A stretch of 64,000 nt of DNA from Gentiana macrophylla (lineage: Eukaryota > Streptophyta > Magnoliopsida > Gentianales > Gentianaceae). The notes below the pieces were generated by a model. It saw only the letters and a list, made by a program, of their open reading frames with translations. It had not been told where the DNA came from and searched no databases. Positions 56,096 to 64,000 of the stretch are shown here, in pieces. How positions within the stretch are numbered: position 1 is the first letter of the stretch; every line of letters starts with the position of its first letter. The stretch is taken from assembly GCA_026214975.1 (NCBI GenBank), contig CM047815.1, positions 78,645,299 to 78,709,298 of the forward strand. Direction: 5' to 3'. A program made the position numbers and the translations under genes.

Positions 56096-56109
56096 CTCCC
56101 GCACACTTA
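56096..56109 (-). other. Second, internal purine tract of D
   Basis: On the minus strand TAAGTGTGCGGGAG differs by one base from the first 14 bases of the tract at 55095-55109. It lies about 1 kb upstream of it and about 500 bases after the env-like ORF. Confidence 0.6.
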
Positions 56110-56614
56110 AACCACAACATGTCCTCAGGTTGTGCAGAAAAAAGAAATGAAGTACTTAGCTGATTGCGTAGATATTCGAGCCGTTGGTCAGGCTGGAGCA
56201 TGGAAAGGCCAACGCTCGCGAAGGCGTATAGAACTCGTTCCAACATGACTCAAATGTTATCGTGACAAAACGTCTAGAAAGATATCTGCACTACTTGACA
56301 ACCACAGAAGAAATCTCGGGGAAAACGGGGGAATATTATCTCAAAAATGAAAAAGAGTGATAAAGATAAAAAAAAAATCGAATTAGATCAAAAGAGAAAA
56401 CATTCAACCCTATGAAGATCGAAAGCATAATAATGTTAAACACAAATGAAAGTACGAAATGCCTTAAGGCTTACAAGATTCATCGGGAAAAAATATATCA
56501 ACGAAAACTGACAGTAGCTAACATGAAAAGTACAATGAATCAAGTAAGGGAGAGTAGTAGGACAATACAATCATCTCAAAAAGAAATACACATGCTAGAA
56601 TCAGAAAAATAAGA

Positions 56615-58072
56615 TCAGGTCTGCCCCGGTGCCGTAGAATCATCAGCAGGAGGTACTCCGCCCGGAGGAGAGTCAGTCTGCTCCTCATCAGAAGACGACT
56701 CAGAGTCGTGAAGAACATCCGCAATGGCTTGCTCAACCTCGTCTGAATAAACGTAATCTATAATGCTCGGGTTGAAGACTCTGTCGTCCCTCGGAGTTCG
56801 GCCCTCACTCATACACCGTAAAATAGATAAGATATTGTTCTGAGAAGTCCGAATATCCTCCATCCAATTCCGTACACTATTAGCCATACTCAACCTCATC
56901 CGGACTGAGGGAGAGAAAGATGGAAGGGAAGATGCCGGAGGTGGTGCTGAAGATGAACCGGGATCACGTGCTGCCTCAGCCTCAGTCTGACCAGAAGATT
57001 TCACCTTCTCCCGCTGCAAGCATCTAGGATTCTTCGGCTTGTGATCATTTTTGTACTCGGGAACCCTAGCGTCTTGACAGAGACTGTGGATCAAATGCGG
57101 ACAAATCAAACACCTAGCATAGACCTTCTGATTCGTGGCTATCTCATCGAAAATGGCTTGTCCTACATCAACATTCAGCTTGAAATTCAAGGCATATAAC
57201 ATCCCAAGGTCACCAATGTGAAAATGAGTCAGGTTGTTCTTAGGTAACAACCTGTTCTGAATAAACCGACAATGGACCTTCCAATCCTCCGTCCAACTCG
57301 TTGTCACCAACTCTTTTCTATCTCCGCCCGGTCTAAGTGTCCACGGCACTTCCGGGCACACTAACAATCTCAACTCCTCCAACGGATCTTGACCGGCATC
57401 CTGCTTGGCTTTTATTGCCTCCTTATAGTCCAACCCCTCAAAAGGTGCCAAGTTATACTTCTCGTTTATAACCTTGGGCGTAAACGGCACCTTTACTCCC
57501 CTTACCATCACAACTCCGGCTTCTAGATTCGTCTCTGAACAATTGGCATAAAACTCACGAACAAATGTGGCATTAACCGGAGTCGTCGGGGTTACCATCA
57601 ATGCTCCCCACTTCTTATCTTTCAACAACTTCACAAACAAAGGATCAACTTGAGTCTCTAAAACAACCCTCTCAATCAACATTGTTCGGGCTATATAATG
57701 CTTTTTGTACACATCAAGAGCCTTAGGGTTTATGAACCGACGAGCTAATGGCATAGGAACTGGGGGTCTAACGTTCTGTCTAGGAGGCTCAACCCCTTCA
57801 CTCGCTTCTTCCTGTCTAGGCCTAGACACCACACCACTCCGGTCACCCCTAGGAAATCGCACCAACGGCACATCATCATCAGTATCCGAACCAGATTCCG
57901 ACTCATCATGCAGTGGTTCTCAAGATGGAGCTTGTGTAGCCTTAGGAAGGCGTTCTCTTATAAGCACACCCCGGTTAGGATCAACTAAGGCCGGATCAAC
58001 AACCTTTGGCCTCTTACTCGGTTCAGTAGCAACTCCCTTACCATGCCTCTTTTGTGCCCCTTTACGCACCAT
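56615..58072 (-). pseudogene. Env-like (post-integrase) ORF of D with one in-frame stop
   Basis: The ATG at 58072 opens MVRKGAQKRHGKGVATEPSK. A single TGA at codon 51 (57922-57920) interrupts an otherwise open frame of 485 sense codons; the part after it is 418+ codons long. Blocks are ARRFINPKALDVYKKHYIAR, TFVREFYANCSETN and VKVPFTPKVINEKYNLAP. These match the 'putative plant transposon protein' family of Athila elements. The C-terminal part is Pro/Ser-rich and acidic (ESSSDEEQTDSPPGG). I see no signal peptide or convincing membrane span. With one stop it is nearly intact; a sequencing error or readthrough is possible. Confidence 0.8.
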
Positions 58073-58654
58073 GATTAACTTAAGCTAAACCAACAATCAT
58101 CCCCAACCACAATTCAAACAAACCACCCGTTTATCGTCCAAACAGGATTTCAAAACCAATTCACACCAAACCAACACCAAAACCACAATGCAACCCATCC
58201 AGAACCATCACCATCACCCCAATCATCAACAAAACAAGAAACAAATACAAAACAAGAGAAAAAAAACAAATAAGGGAAGATTCACACAAAAGAGTCGACT
58301 CGAAGATCGAACTAAAAAAAACGTGAAATAATTGAAGAAAAGGTGATAAAACTTACCAAATAGGATGATGGGATGATGATAAAGAGGATTAGAAGCCCAA
58401 ACAATGCCAAATCGAACACAAAAATCGAATTGTTTCTTCTATGAAACCGCACGAGCTAGGTTACTGGATCGAAATAACGGTTGTGTGTTGGAGGATTTGG
58501 TTTGAAGAATCGAAAAGAGGGGATTGAAAGCTGTTTGTAGGACTTTGAATCGCCCAATTTGGTTTAGAAACGAAGAATTTAGGGCAAAAGGAAGGTAAAA
58601 GTCGGGTTTTGCAATTTGAAAATTCTGAGGTCGAATCAATTTTGGAAGCAGGGG
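58073..58654. other. Leader of the D env-like ORF
   Basis: It spans from the internal TATA box to the ATG. No ORF with motifs is seen. It would be a long (~550-base) leader unless spliced. Confidence 0.45.
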
Positions 58655-58663
58655 TATTTATAG
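58655..58663 (-). promoter_or_regulatory. Internal TATA box upstream of D env-like ORF
   Basis: On the minus strand the sequence is CTATAAATACCCC, ten bases past the last motif of the array 58674-58923. Confidence 0.7.
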
Positions 58664-58673
58664 ACGCAGGTCT

Positions 58674-58923
58674 GAACGGGCGTCCATGAAACTGGACGGG
58701 CGCTCATTGGGATTCATGAATCGGACGGGCGCCCGATATTCGACGCGTCGTCCAGGTTGTCAATTTTTGAACAGAGTTGGAGGGAATCTTGCAGACGGGC
58801 GTTCAAGAAACTTGGACGCTCGTCCAATATTTCCAAAGGACGGACGGGCGTTCAGGAAGGGTGGACGCTCGTCCAAGGCAGACATAGATCAGACGGGCGT
58901 CCAAAGGCATGGACGCACGTCTG
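58674..58923. promoter_or_regulatory. Internal array of paired GACGGGCGTCC-type motifs
   Basis: Pairs start at about 58673/58693, 58793/58814, 58842/58863 and 58891/58911, each 20-21 bp apart, plus a longer inverted block near 58722-58753. The motif is that of the D LTR U3 array (54545-54750). The array and the TATA box together look like a second copy of the U3 promoter. Confidence 0.7.
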
Positions 58924-59056
58924 AGGCAGAATTCAGCAAAAACTAATTTTTTTTTATTCAAATCAAATTCAAACTCTTATTTTATTATCAAAATTCATAC
59001 AAAACTTCAAATAATAAATAAAAACTGAAAAACACATAAAAACACTAGAAAATAGT

Positions 59057-59101
59057 GGGTTGCCTCCCACCGAGCGCTTTTGTTTAACGTCGTTTGCTCG
59101 A
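59057..59101. repeat. Conserved 45-bp motif, copy 1
   Basis: GGGTTGCCTCCCACCGAGCG followed by TTTAACGTCGTTTGCTCGAC matches 59638-59683. I recall similar GGGTTGCCTCCCA motifs from other plant gypsy elements, where the function is unknown. Confidence 0.6.
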
Positions 59102-59119
59102 CGAAACAGCCTAACGATG

Positions 59120-59605
59120 CTAGTCATTGTAAATCTCCGCCCAATCCACAATCCGGATCAGACGGCGGAGCATGTCAATAGTAGGAGGAAAATCATACTC
59201 GTCCTGTAGAGCCCAGTCCTCGCCAGCAACATCCACTCCTTGGAAATGCTCAGCTTGCAGCACTAGCGCCAAGTCAGTCAGCATTGGATCATTGAGGATT
59301 GTATACGGTCGTCCTAAAGCCTCATGCAGGTCCTCTGAGCTAAAATCTCTGCCTCCCGAAGATCGGGGTACAATGAGAACATATGTAACGGTCCTGATGC
59401 GGGTTGTGATATCAAAGTCTACGTCCAAAATGATAGTCCCTCCGGGTCCGTCACCTAGAGTGATAAGCGGGATCCTACTAATGAAAGGAAACTCCTGTGG
59501 TAGAACTCCGTAATCCATATCTAAAAACACAGCTAAACTGAACAGATACAAAAAAATCTTAATTAGACTTAAGATAAAAACTAAATCAAAGAAAAGAAAC
59601 AACAT
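59120..59605 (-). CDS. Small ORF of unknown function in D
   Basis: The open frame is 161 codons from 59605, or 132 from the Met at 59518 (MDYGVLPQEFPF). The first 29 residues of the longer form are strongly hydrophobic (LIKIFLYLFSLAVFL), which could be a membrane anchor or just translated AT-rich leader. The rest reads LITLGDGPGGTIILDVDFDI, VTYVLIVPRSSGG and ends IVDWAEIYND. I do not recognise the family. It is uninterrupted and bracketed by the two 45-bp motifs. Confidence 0.45.
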   Translation of the reverse strand: MLFLFFDLVFILSLIKIFLYLFSLAVFLDMDYGVLPQEFPFISRIPLITLGDGPGGTIILDVDFDITTRIRTVTYVLIVPRSSGGRDFSSEDLHEALGRPYTILNDPMLTDLALVLQAEHFQGVDVAGEDWALQDEYDFPPTIDMLRRLIRIVDWAEIYND

Positions 59606-59637
59606 AAAAGAGAGTCCTAATATAATAAAGGATATCT

Positions 59638-59683
59638 AGGATGCCCCCTAGTGGAGCTTTTGGTTAATGTCGTTAGCTCGACA
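59638..59683. repeat. Conserved 45-bp motif, copy 2
   Basis: AGGATGCCCCCTAGTGGAGC followed by TTAATGTCGTTAGCTCGAC is a diverged partner of 59057-59101, on the other side of the small ORF. Confidence 0.6.
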
Positions 59684-59693
59684 CTCTTTTAGC

Positions 59694-59954
59694 TCAGCCT
59701 GGATCAGGCCATTTAGCTTTTCTGCCAGCCACTACCTCGTGTAGGCTTTGATCAGTAGTCTGGCTGCAAAAACAACATCTAACACATGGGGTCAATTCTT
59801 TAATTGCCTTCCACACACGTTTAACCCTCCCCATGGCTGATTTCTTTTTCTTCTGACGACGTTTCAACTGTTGCTCATTCTCAAACTCTTCCATGTCCCA
59901 ACTACCTGCTAGAACTTCTTCAGAAGGACCACTACCGTCATCCTTAGAAAACAA
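59694..59954 (-). CDS. Small Cys-containing ORF after D integrase
   Basis: The frame (86 codons) has an acidic start, a basic stretch QLKRRQKKKKSAMGRVKR and a Cys cluster CVRCCFCSQ near the C-terminus. The upstream part is also open, so it may begin before 59954, closer to the integrase stop at 60018. The family is unknown. A nuclear-localisation-like basic block is visible, but no function can be assigned. Confidence 0.4.
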   Translation of the reverse strand: MFSKDDGSGPSEEVLAGSWDMEEFENEQQLKRRQKKKKSAMGRVKRVWKAIKELTPCVRCCFCSQTTDQSLHEVVAGRKAKWPDPG

Positions 59955-60017
59955 ATCGGGCGAAAACTCGTCAAACTTATTGACTTCTGAAGTACCACAC
60001 CCGAGGATATCGAGGAA

Positions 60018-61224
60018 TCAAACAATCGAAGGCTTTTCCTTGGCTTGACCAATGTAATGCTTGCACCTTTGACCATTCACTCGGAATGGCTGGTCACCAT
60101 AACCTCGTAGTTCTAAAACACCTCCAGGAATGATTTGGAGAATTTCAAAGGGACCGGACCATCGTGTCCTCAGCTTACCAGGGAACAGATGTAACCTGGA
60201 ATTGTACAATAAAACTTGTTTTCCAACATGGAATTCTCGCTTCTTGATTTTGGCATCGTGAAGGAGTTTTGTCTTTTCCTTACTTATCCTGGCACTTTCG
60301 TGAGGCCTCAAGTCTAAATTGCCTAACTCATGCAATCGTTGTAATCGATGTTTTCCACAAGATTGGGTATCGAAGTTTAAAAATTCGTGGCCCAATACGC
60401 CTATGCTCTAACTCGACCGGCAAGTGGCATGGTTTACCATAAACCATTTGATAGGGTGATGTACCCATGGGGGTCTTATAGGCAGTTCGATATGCCCACA
60501 ATACATCATCCAACTTTAGACTCCAGTCTTTTCTATGACTGTTAACTGTTTTCTCCAGGATCTTCTTTAAACTTTGGTTGCTTATCTCAACCTGACCACT
60601 AGTCATAGGATGATATGGTGTACCAGTCTTGTGACGAACACCATACTTCTCAAGCACTTTCTCCAGAGGTCGGTTACAAAAGTGTGTCCCTTCACTAATC
60701 AAGGCGCGTGGACACCCGAATCTCACGAAGATGTTTTTCTTTAGAAACTTCATGACCGTCTTATGATCATTGTGAGACGTGGCTTGAGCCTCCACCCATT
60801 TCGATACGTAATCCACGCAGACTAAGATGTATTTATTCCCACAAGATGATGGGAATGGTCCCATAAAATCGATACCCCATACATCAAAGACTTCGCACTC
60901 TAGGATGGGTTTCAATGGCATATTGAAACGCCTTGTTAAAGTTCCGGTTCTTTGACACCTATCACAAGCTTTACAGAAGGCTTCTGTATATTTAAAGATC
61001 GTGGGCCAATAGAAGCCGGATTGAAAGATCTTAGCAACGGTTTTCCAAGGTCCAAAGTGACCACCGGTAGGTCCACTGTGGCATTGCTCAATTATATCAC
61101 GTTGCTCAGATTCAGGAACACATCTTCTCAGCAAACCACCTTTACAAATCTTGAAGAGGTAAGGTTCATCCCAAACGAATGTTTTCAAATCAGAGAAGAA
61201 TTTCTTCTTCTCCTGATAGGACAA
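60018..61224 (-). pseudogene. Integrase of D
   Basis: The frame 61224-60328 (298 codons) has the HHCC region ([10 protein letters not shown] then [11 protein letters not shown]). The core follows with [16 protein letters not shown] (first Asp), then [16 protein letters not shown] where the usual ISDGGTHF is expected. An in-frame loss of three bases turns DGG to EG, so the second catalytic Asp is lost. The Glu in [16 protein letters not shown] is kept. A frameshift near 60360 leads to the C-terminal part (60395-60018), with KREFHVGKQVLLYNSRLHLF and RTRWSGPFEILQI, ending KPSIV. Confidence 0.85.
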
Positions 61225-61650
61225 TTCTGGATCAAGATATTGGGAATGAAGTTAGTTTACGATGGAAGAATACCATGGAACATCTGGAGCACAACCGTCG
61301 ATAAGCATGATATTCTCCAGAAGAAAGTAATGATCTATATCGTCAGGGCCATCCTTTTCCTCACTCAACATTCTTGAAACGTGATCAGCCACTACGTTTT
61401 CACTGCCATTTTTGTCTTTAATCTGGGCATCGAACTCTTGTAGGGTCAGTATCCAACGTAGTAAGCGCGGTTTAGCCTCTTTATTAGTCATCAAGTATCG
61501 CAAAGCGGCATGATCAGTCCACACAACTACTTGAGCACCCAACAAGTAACTATTTAAACTTGTCCATAGCAAAGACTACGCCAATAATTCCTTTTCACCG
61601 CCGTAGTTTACTTGAGACAGATTTAGTGTGTGGATCGCGTAATAGATTGG
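61225..61650 (-). pseudogene. RNase H of D
   Basis: The frame 61572-61252 has VVVWTDHAALRYLMTNKEAK, RLLRWILTLQEFDAQIKDKN and ENVVADHVSRML, the typical gypsy RNase H C-terminal half. The N-terminal half (61650-61573) is in another frame (YAIHTLNLSQVNYGGEKELL-like). One frameshift near 61565 breaks it. Confidence 0.75.
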
Positions 61651-61662
61651 CTGGAATTTCCT

Positions 61663-62800
61663 TTATTCTCTCGTCTCTAAGATCTGCGCCAACAAGATAG
61701 TTTGATGCATCGCACATAAGCTCGAATGGGAGATTCCAATAAAGTAAATAAGGATCGGCGCAGAGATTAATTGACTTTTAAGCTCCTCAAATGCTTGCTT
61801 GCAACTTTCATCAAAATCGAATAAAACGTCTTCTTTAAGTAGTGTAGACAGGGGCTTGGCTATCTTGGAAAAGTCTTGAATGAATCTCCTATAGAAACCG
61901 ACATGTCCAAGAAAACCTCTGACTTCGCGCACATTCTTAGGATAACTCATCTTCTCGATAGCTTCCACTTTGGCTCTGTCTACCTCAATACATTGGCGGA
62001 GATCTTGTGGCCAAGAACTATTCCCTCATCTACCATGAAATGACACTTTTCCCAATTTAATACTAAGTTCTTTTCCACACATATGGATAAGACCTAGTCA
62101 AGATTATCAAGGCAATCATCGAAGGATTGACCAAAGACCGAAAAGTCATCCATGAAAATTTCCATACACTTTTCAACTAGCCCGTCAAAGATAGCTAGCA
62201 TACATCTTTGAAATGTAGCTGGGGCATTGCAAAGACCAAATGGAATCCGCCTGTAAGCGAATGTACCATAAGGGCAGGTGAAAGTGGTCTTTTCTTGGTC
62301 AACTAGATCGATGGGTATCTGAAAATATCCTGAATATCCGTCCAGGAAACAGTAGAATGCGTGTCCCGCCAGACGCTCAAGCATCTGATCAATGAAAGGA
62401 ATGGGGAAATGATCTTTCATGGTTACCTCATTGAGTTTCATGTAATCAATGCAGACTCTGTAACCAGTAACGAGCCTTAATGCTATTTCTTCTCCCTTCT
62501 CATTCTTCTCAATAGTAATTCCTCCCTTCTTGGGAACTACCTGAGTAGGGGATACCCATTCACTGTCAGCGATTGCGTAAATGATACCCATATCTAAAAG
62601 CTTGATAATCTCCTTCTTGACCACCTCTTGCATATGAGGGTTGAGCCTCCTCTGGGGCTGTCTAACACATTTCGCACCCTCTTCAGTCTTGATTTTATGC
62701 ATACAGATGTCAGGAGATATCCCTCTGATGTCTCCTACTTGCCAACCAAAGGCTTTCTCATTCTTCCTCAAGACGTTTAATAGCTTCATTTCTTCTAATC
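61663..62800 (-). pseudogene. Reverse transcriptase of D
   Basis: The frame 62789-62094 (231 codons) holds the linker EKAFGWQVGDIRGISPD, then EWVSPTQVVPKKGG, YRVCIDYMKLNEVTMKDHFP, FIDQMLERLAGHAFYCFLDG, IPFGLCNAPATFQRCM and EIFMDDFSVFGQS (FMDD active site intact). A break near 62094 is followed by 61968-61663, with NVREVRGFLGHVGFYRRFIQ and SKIAKPLSTLLKED. Apart from two frameshifts it is well kept. Confidence 0.85.
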
Positions 62801-63440
62801 GAGACAGCTTGGCAGATATAATTAATGGAATCTTGTCACCTTCTATTAAAACACATACTTTTGATGTTTAGGCAACGGCTTCAATACCAGATCCTGCAGG
62901 GGTCTTCCAAACTTGATTTAAGATCTCCACTTTTCAACTCAACATCGCTGAGTTTACTTAGTGGTCCCACTGCCAAAGCTTCTCCTTTCAACAACTCATC
63001 CTCTAATTCAGCTTCTAACTGTTCTAGATTCACCACACCATGATTATTCATCTTCTCAACTAGTCGTCAGATTCATTGGGTAACAAACCATGACTTGCTT
63101 TTCCATGAAATCATTGAAGTCATCCGACATATCACAATGGAGAAGCCGGTCGGTCTTTCAAAGGGTTTCGCTAGCTTTGGAAACATTGTAACTCACCTCT
63201 TGATCACCAACTCAGATCGCCACTTGCCCACAATCACAAATCAATGAGGGCTCGGGTCAGAGATGCGTAAAAGGTCTCCCAAGAATTAGAGGACATTTTC
63301 GCCCTCTCTATGTCCGTAACGCACTACCAACCGGGAAGGTAAATCTATCAATTTGAACTAACACGCCCTTTAATATTCCGCAGCTTTCTTGGAAGATCTA
63401 TCCGCTGAATTGAAGATTCATGGTGATGGGTTCTAGAAGA
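62801..63440 (-). pseudogene. Protease/linker region of D
   Basis: This lies between the gag end and RT, where protease belongs. Readable pieces include NHGVVNLEQLEAELEDELLK near 63045. Stops and shifts are dense and no active-site triad is clear. Confidence 0.5.
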
Positions 63441-63444
63441 TTGT

Positions 63445-63999
63445 CTAACCCAAGCCGCTTTGCGCATGCACAATGGCATCAGCTAATGGATGCACCAAGT
63501 CACATAAAGAGTTTGGGAAGACTAGGCCTCCCATCAAAGAATGTGAGCACAAATTTCCTGTGGTCACCCTCTTGGTTGGTAGATCTTGGTAATTGATCAT
63601 AGAGCAATCATCACCAATCAACCGATCCATGTCAGCTAACTTCTTCTTAGAGGAAACAACATCCTTGATGAATTTGGTATACTTAGGCATCTCAACCAAA
63701 ACCTCGGATAATGGAAGATTAACCTGAGTATTTTTCAGAAGGTTTAGCACTTTCTCATACTTTTTATCCTCATTCAAGGAGATGTTGCTCTTTCTAGGTT
63801 GAAATGGAAGCTTTTTCAAGTCACTCTCAGAAAAGGCTTTCTTCGAGGATGAATTGACAACTTTGTCTTCCAAATCCTTCCACCTTACCACTTTTTCATT
63901 CGTCTTACTAGTCCGGGGATCAGCCTCCTGACTCTCACTTGATTCTTCATTCCTCAGGGGTTCAGCCACCTGAGGACTTCCAACTTTTTCACCTCTCAA
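63445..63999 (-). pseudogene. Gag C-terminal and protease start of D
   Basis: The open frame (184 codons, continuing past the edge) has a Glu/Lys/Ser-rich part, then KKLPFQPRKSNISLNEDKKY, VNLPLSEVLVEMPKYTKFIK and SSKKKLADMDRL. This block precedes protease in Athila. The end, SLCDLVHPLADAIVHA, contains the remains of the protease CDLGAS site after a frameshift. Confidence 0.7.
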
Positions 64000-64000
64000 T

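Larger units (their letters stand above)
53515..64000 (-). mobile_element. Athila-like gypsy element D, 3' part
   Basis: From the 3' LTR at 53515-55094 the minus-strand order is: gag/protease end, RT, RNase H, integrase, two small ORFs, an env-like ORF, polypurine tract, LTR. The 5' LTR and most of gag lie beyond 64000. The extra ORF after integrase marks it as Athila-like, like C, but its LTR sequence is unrelated to C's. Frames are better kept than in C. Confidence 0.85.

Noticed and set aside
57705..58088. 127-codon plus ORF over the D env-like ORF
   Set aside because: Shadow of the minus-strand coding region.

Overview
This window is repeat-dense nuclear DNA of a flowering plant, most likely a eudicot. 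The evidence is plant Ty1/copia and Ty3/gypsy polyproteins, a tRNA-Asp primer binding site, hAT-type MITEs, and a decayed fragment of a plastid-type adenine nucleotide carrier gene with a plant-like intron. I see no intact host gene, rRNA, tRNA gene or CRISPR array. Nearly all coding sequence is broken by stops and frameshifts, so most protein entries are relics.

From 1 to about 42,563 there is one deep nest. The oldest layer is a plus-strand Ty1/copia element (called A here). Its gag/protease piece (3100-3676), integrase (12638-14130), RT (14404-15260) and RNase H (15270-15902) have been pulled apart by later insertions. Two copies of a large LTR element with no retroviral domains (a LARD) sit in A in opposite orientations: copy 2 (114-3099, plus, 3' part only) and copy 1 (3682-12632, minus, complete, TSD GTTTC). 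The tip of an Athila-like LTR lies inside copy 2 at 1-113. A 568-bp hAT MITE (13143-13710, TSD CTTCTTGC) sits in A's integrase. A Tat-like gypsy element B (16052-42004, plus) is inserted at A's 3' end. B in turn holds a full-length Athila-like element C (22757-38524, minus).

From 42,005 to 53,514 lie a second copy of A's 3' end, small MITEs, an internally deleted copia element E (44560-46853, minus, TSD TAAAT), the carrier pseudogene (47125-47793), several short direct repeats, and a GC-rich minisatellite (51415-53343) that is open in most frames but probably not coding. From 53,515 to the right edge is a second Athila-like element D (minus): 3' LTR, env-like ORF, small ORFs, integrase, RNase H, RT and the gag/protease end.

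The most interesting signal concerns the extra (non gag-pol) ORFs of the three gypsy elements. In C and D, the U3 region of the LTR carries pairs of inverted-repeat motifs about 20-21 bp apart just upstream of a TATA box, and the same kind of array occurs again inside the element upstream of the env-like ORFs. In C the array-plus-ORF unit occurs twice. The motif sequences differ between C (centre GGATCGATCC) and D (GACGGGCGTC type), but the layout is the same. In B, an antisense ORF has its own TATA box and a probable 97-bp intron. All three elements therefore seem to carry separate transcription units for their accessory ORFs. A second notable feature is that B is flanked by a 447-bp direct repeat arranged exactly like a target-site duplication, far longer than the usual 5 bp.
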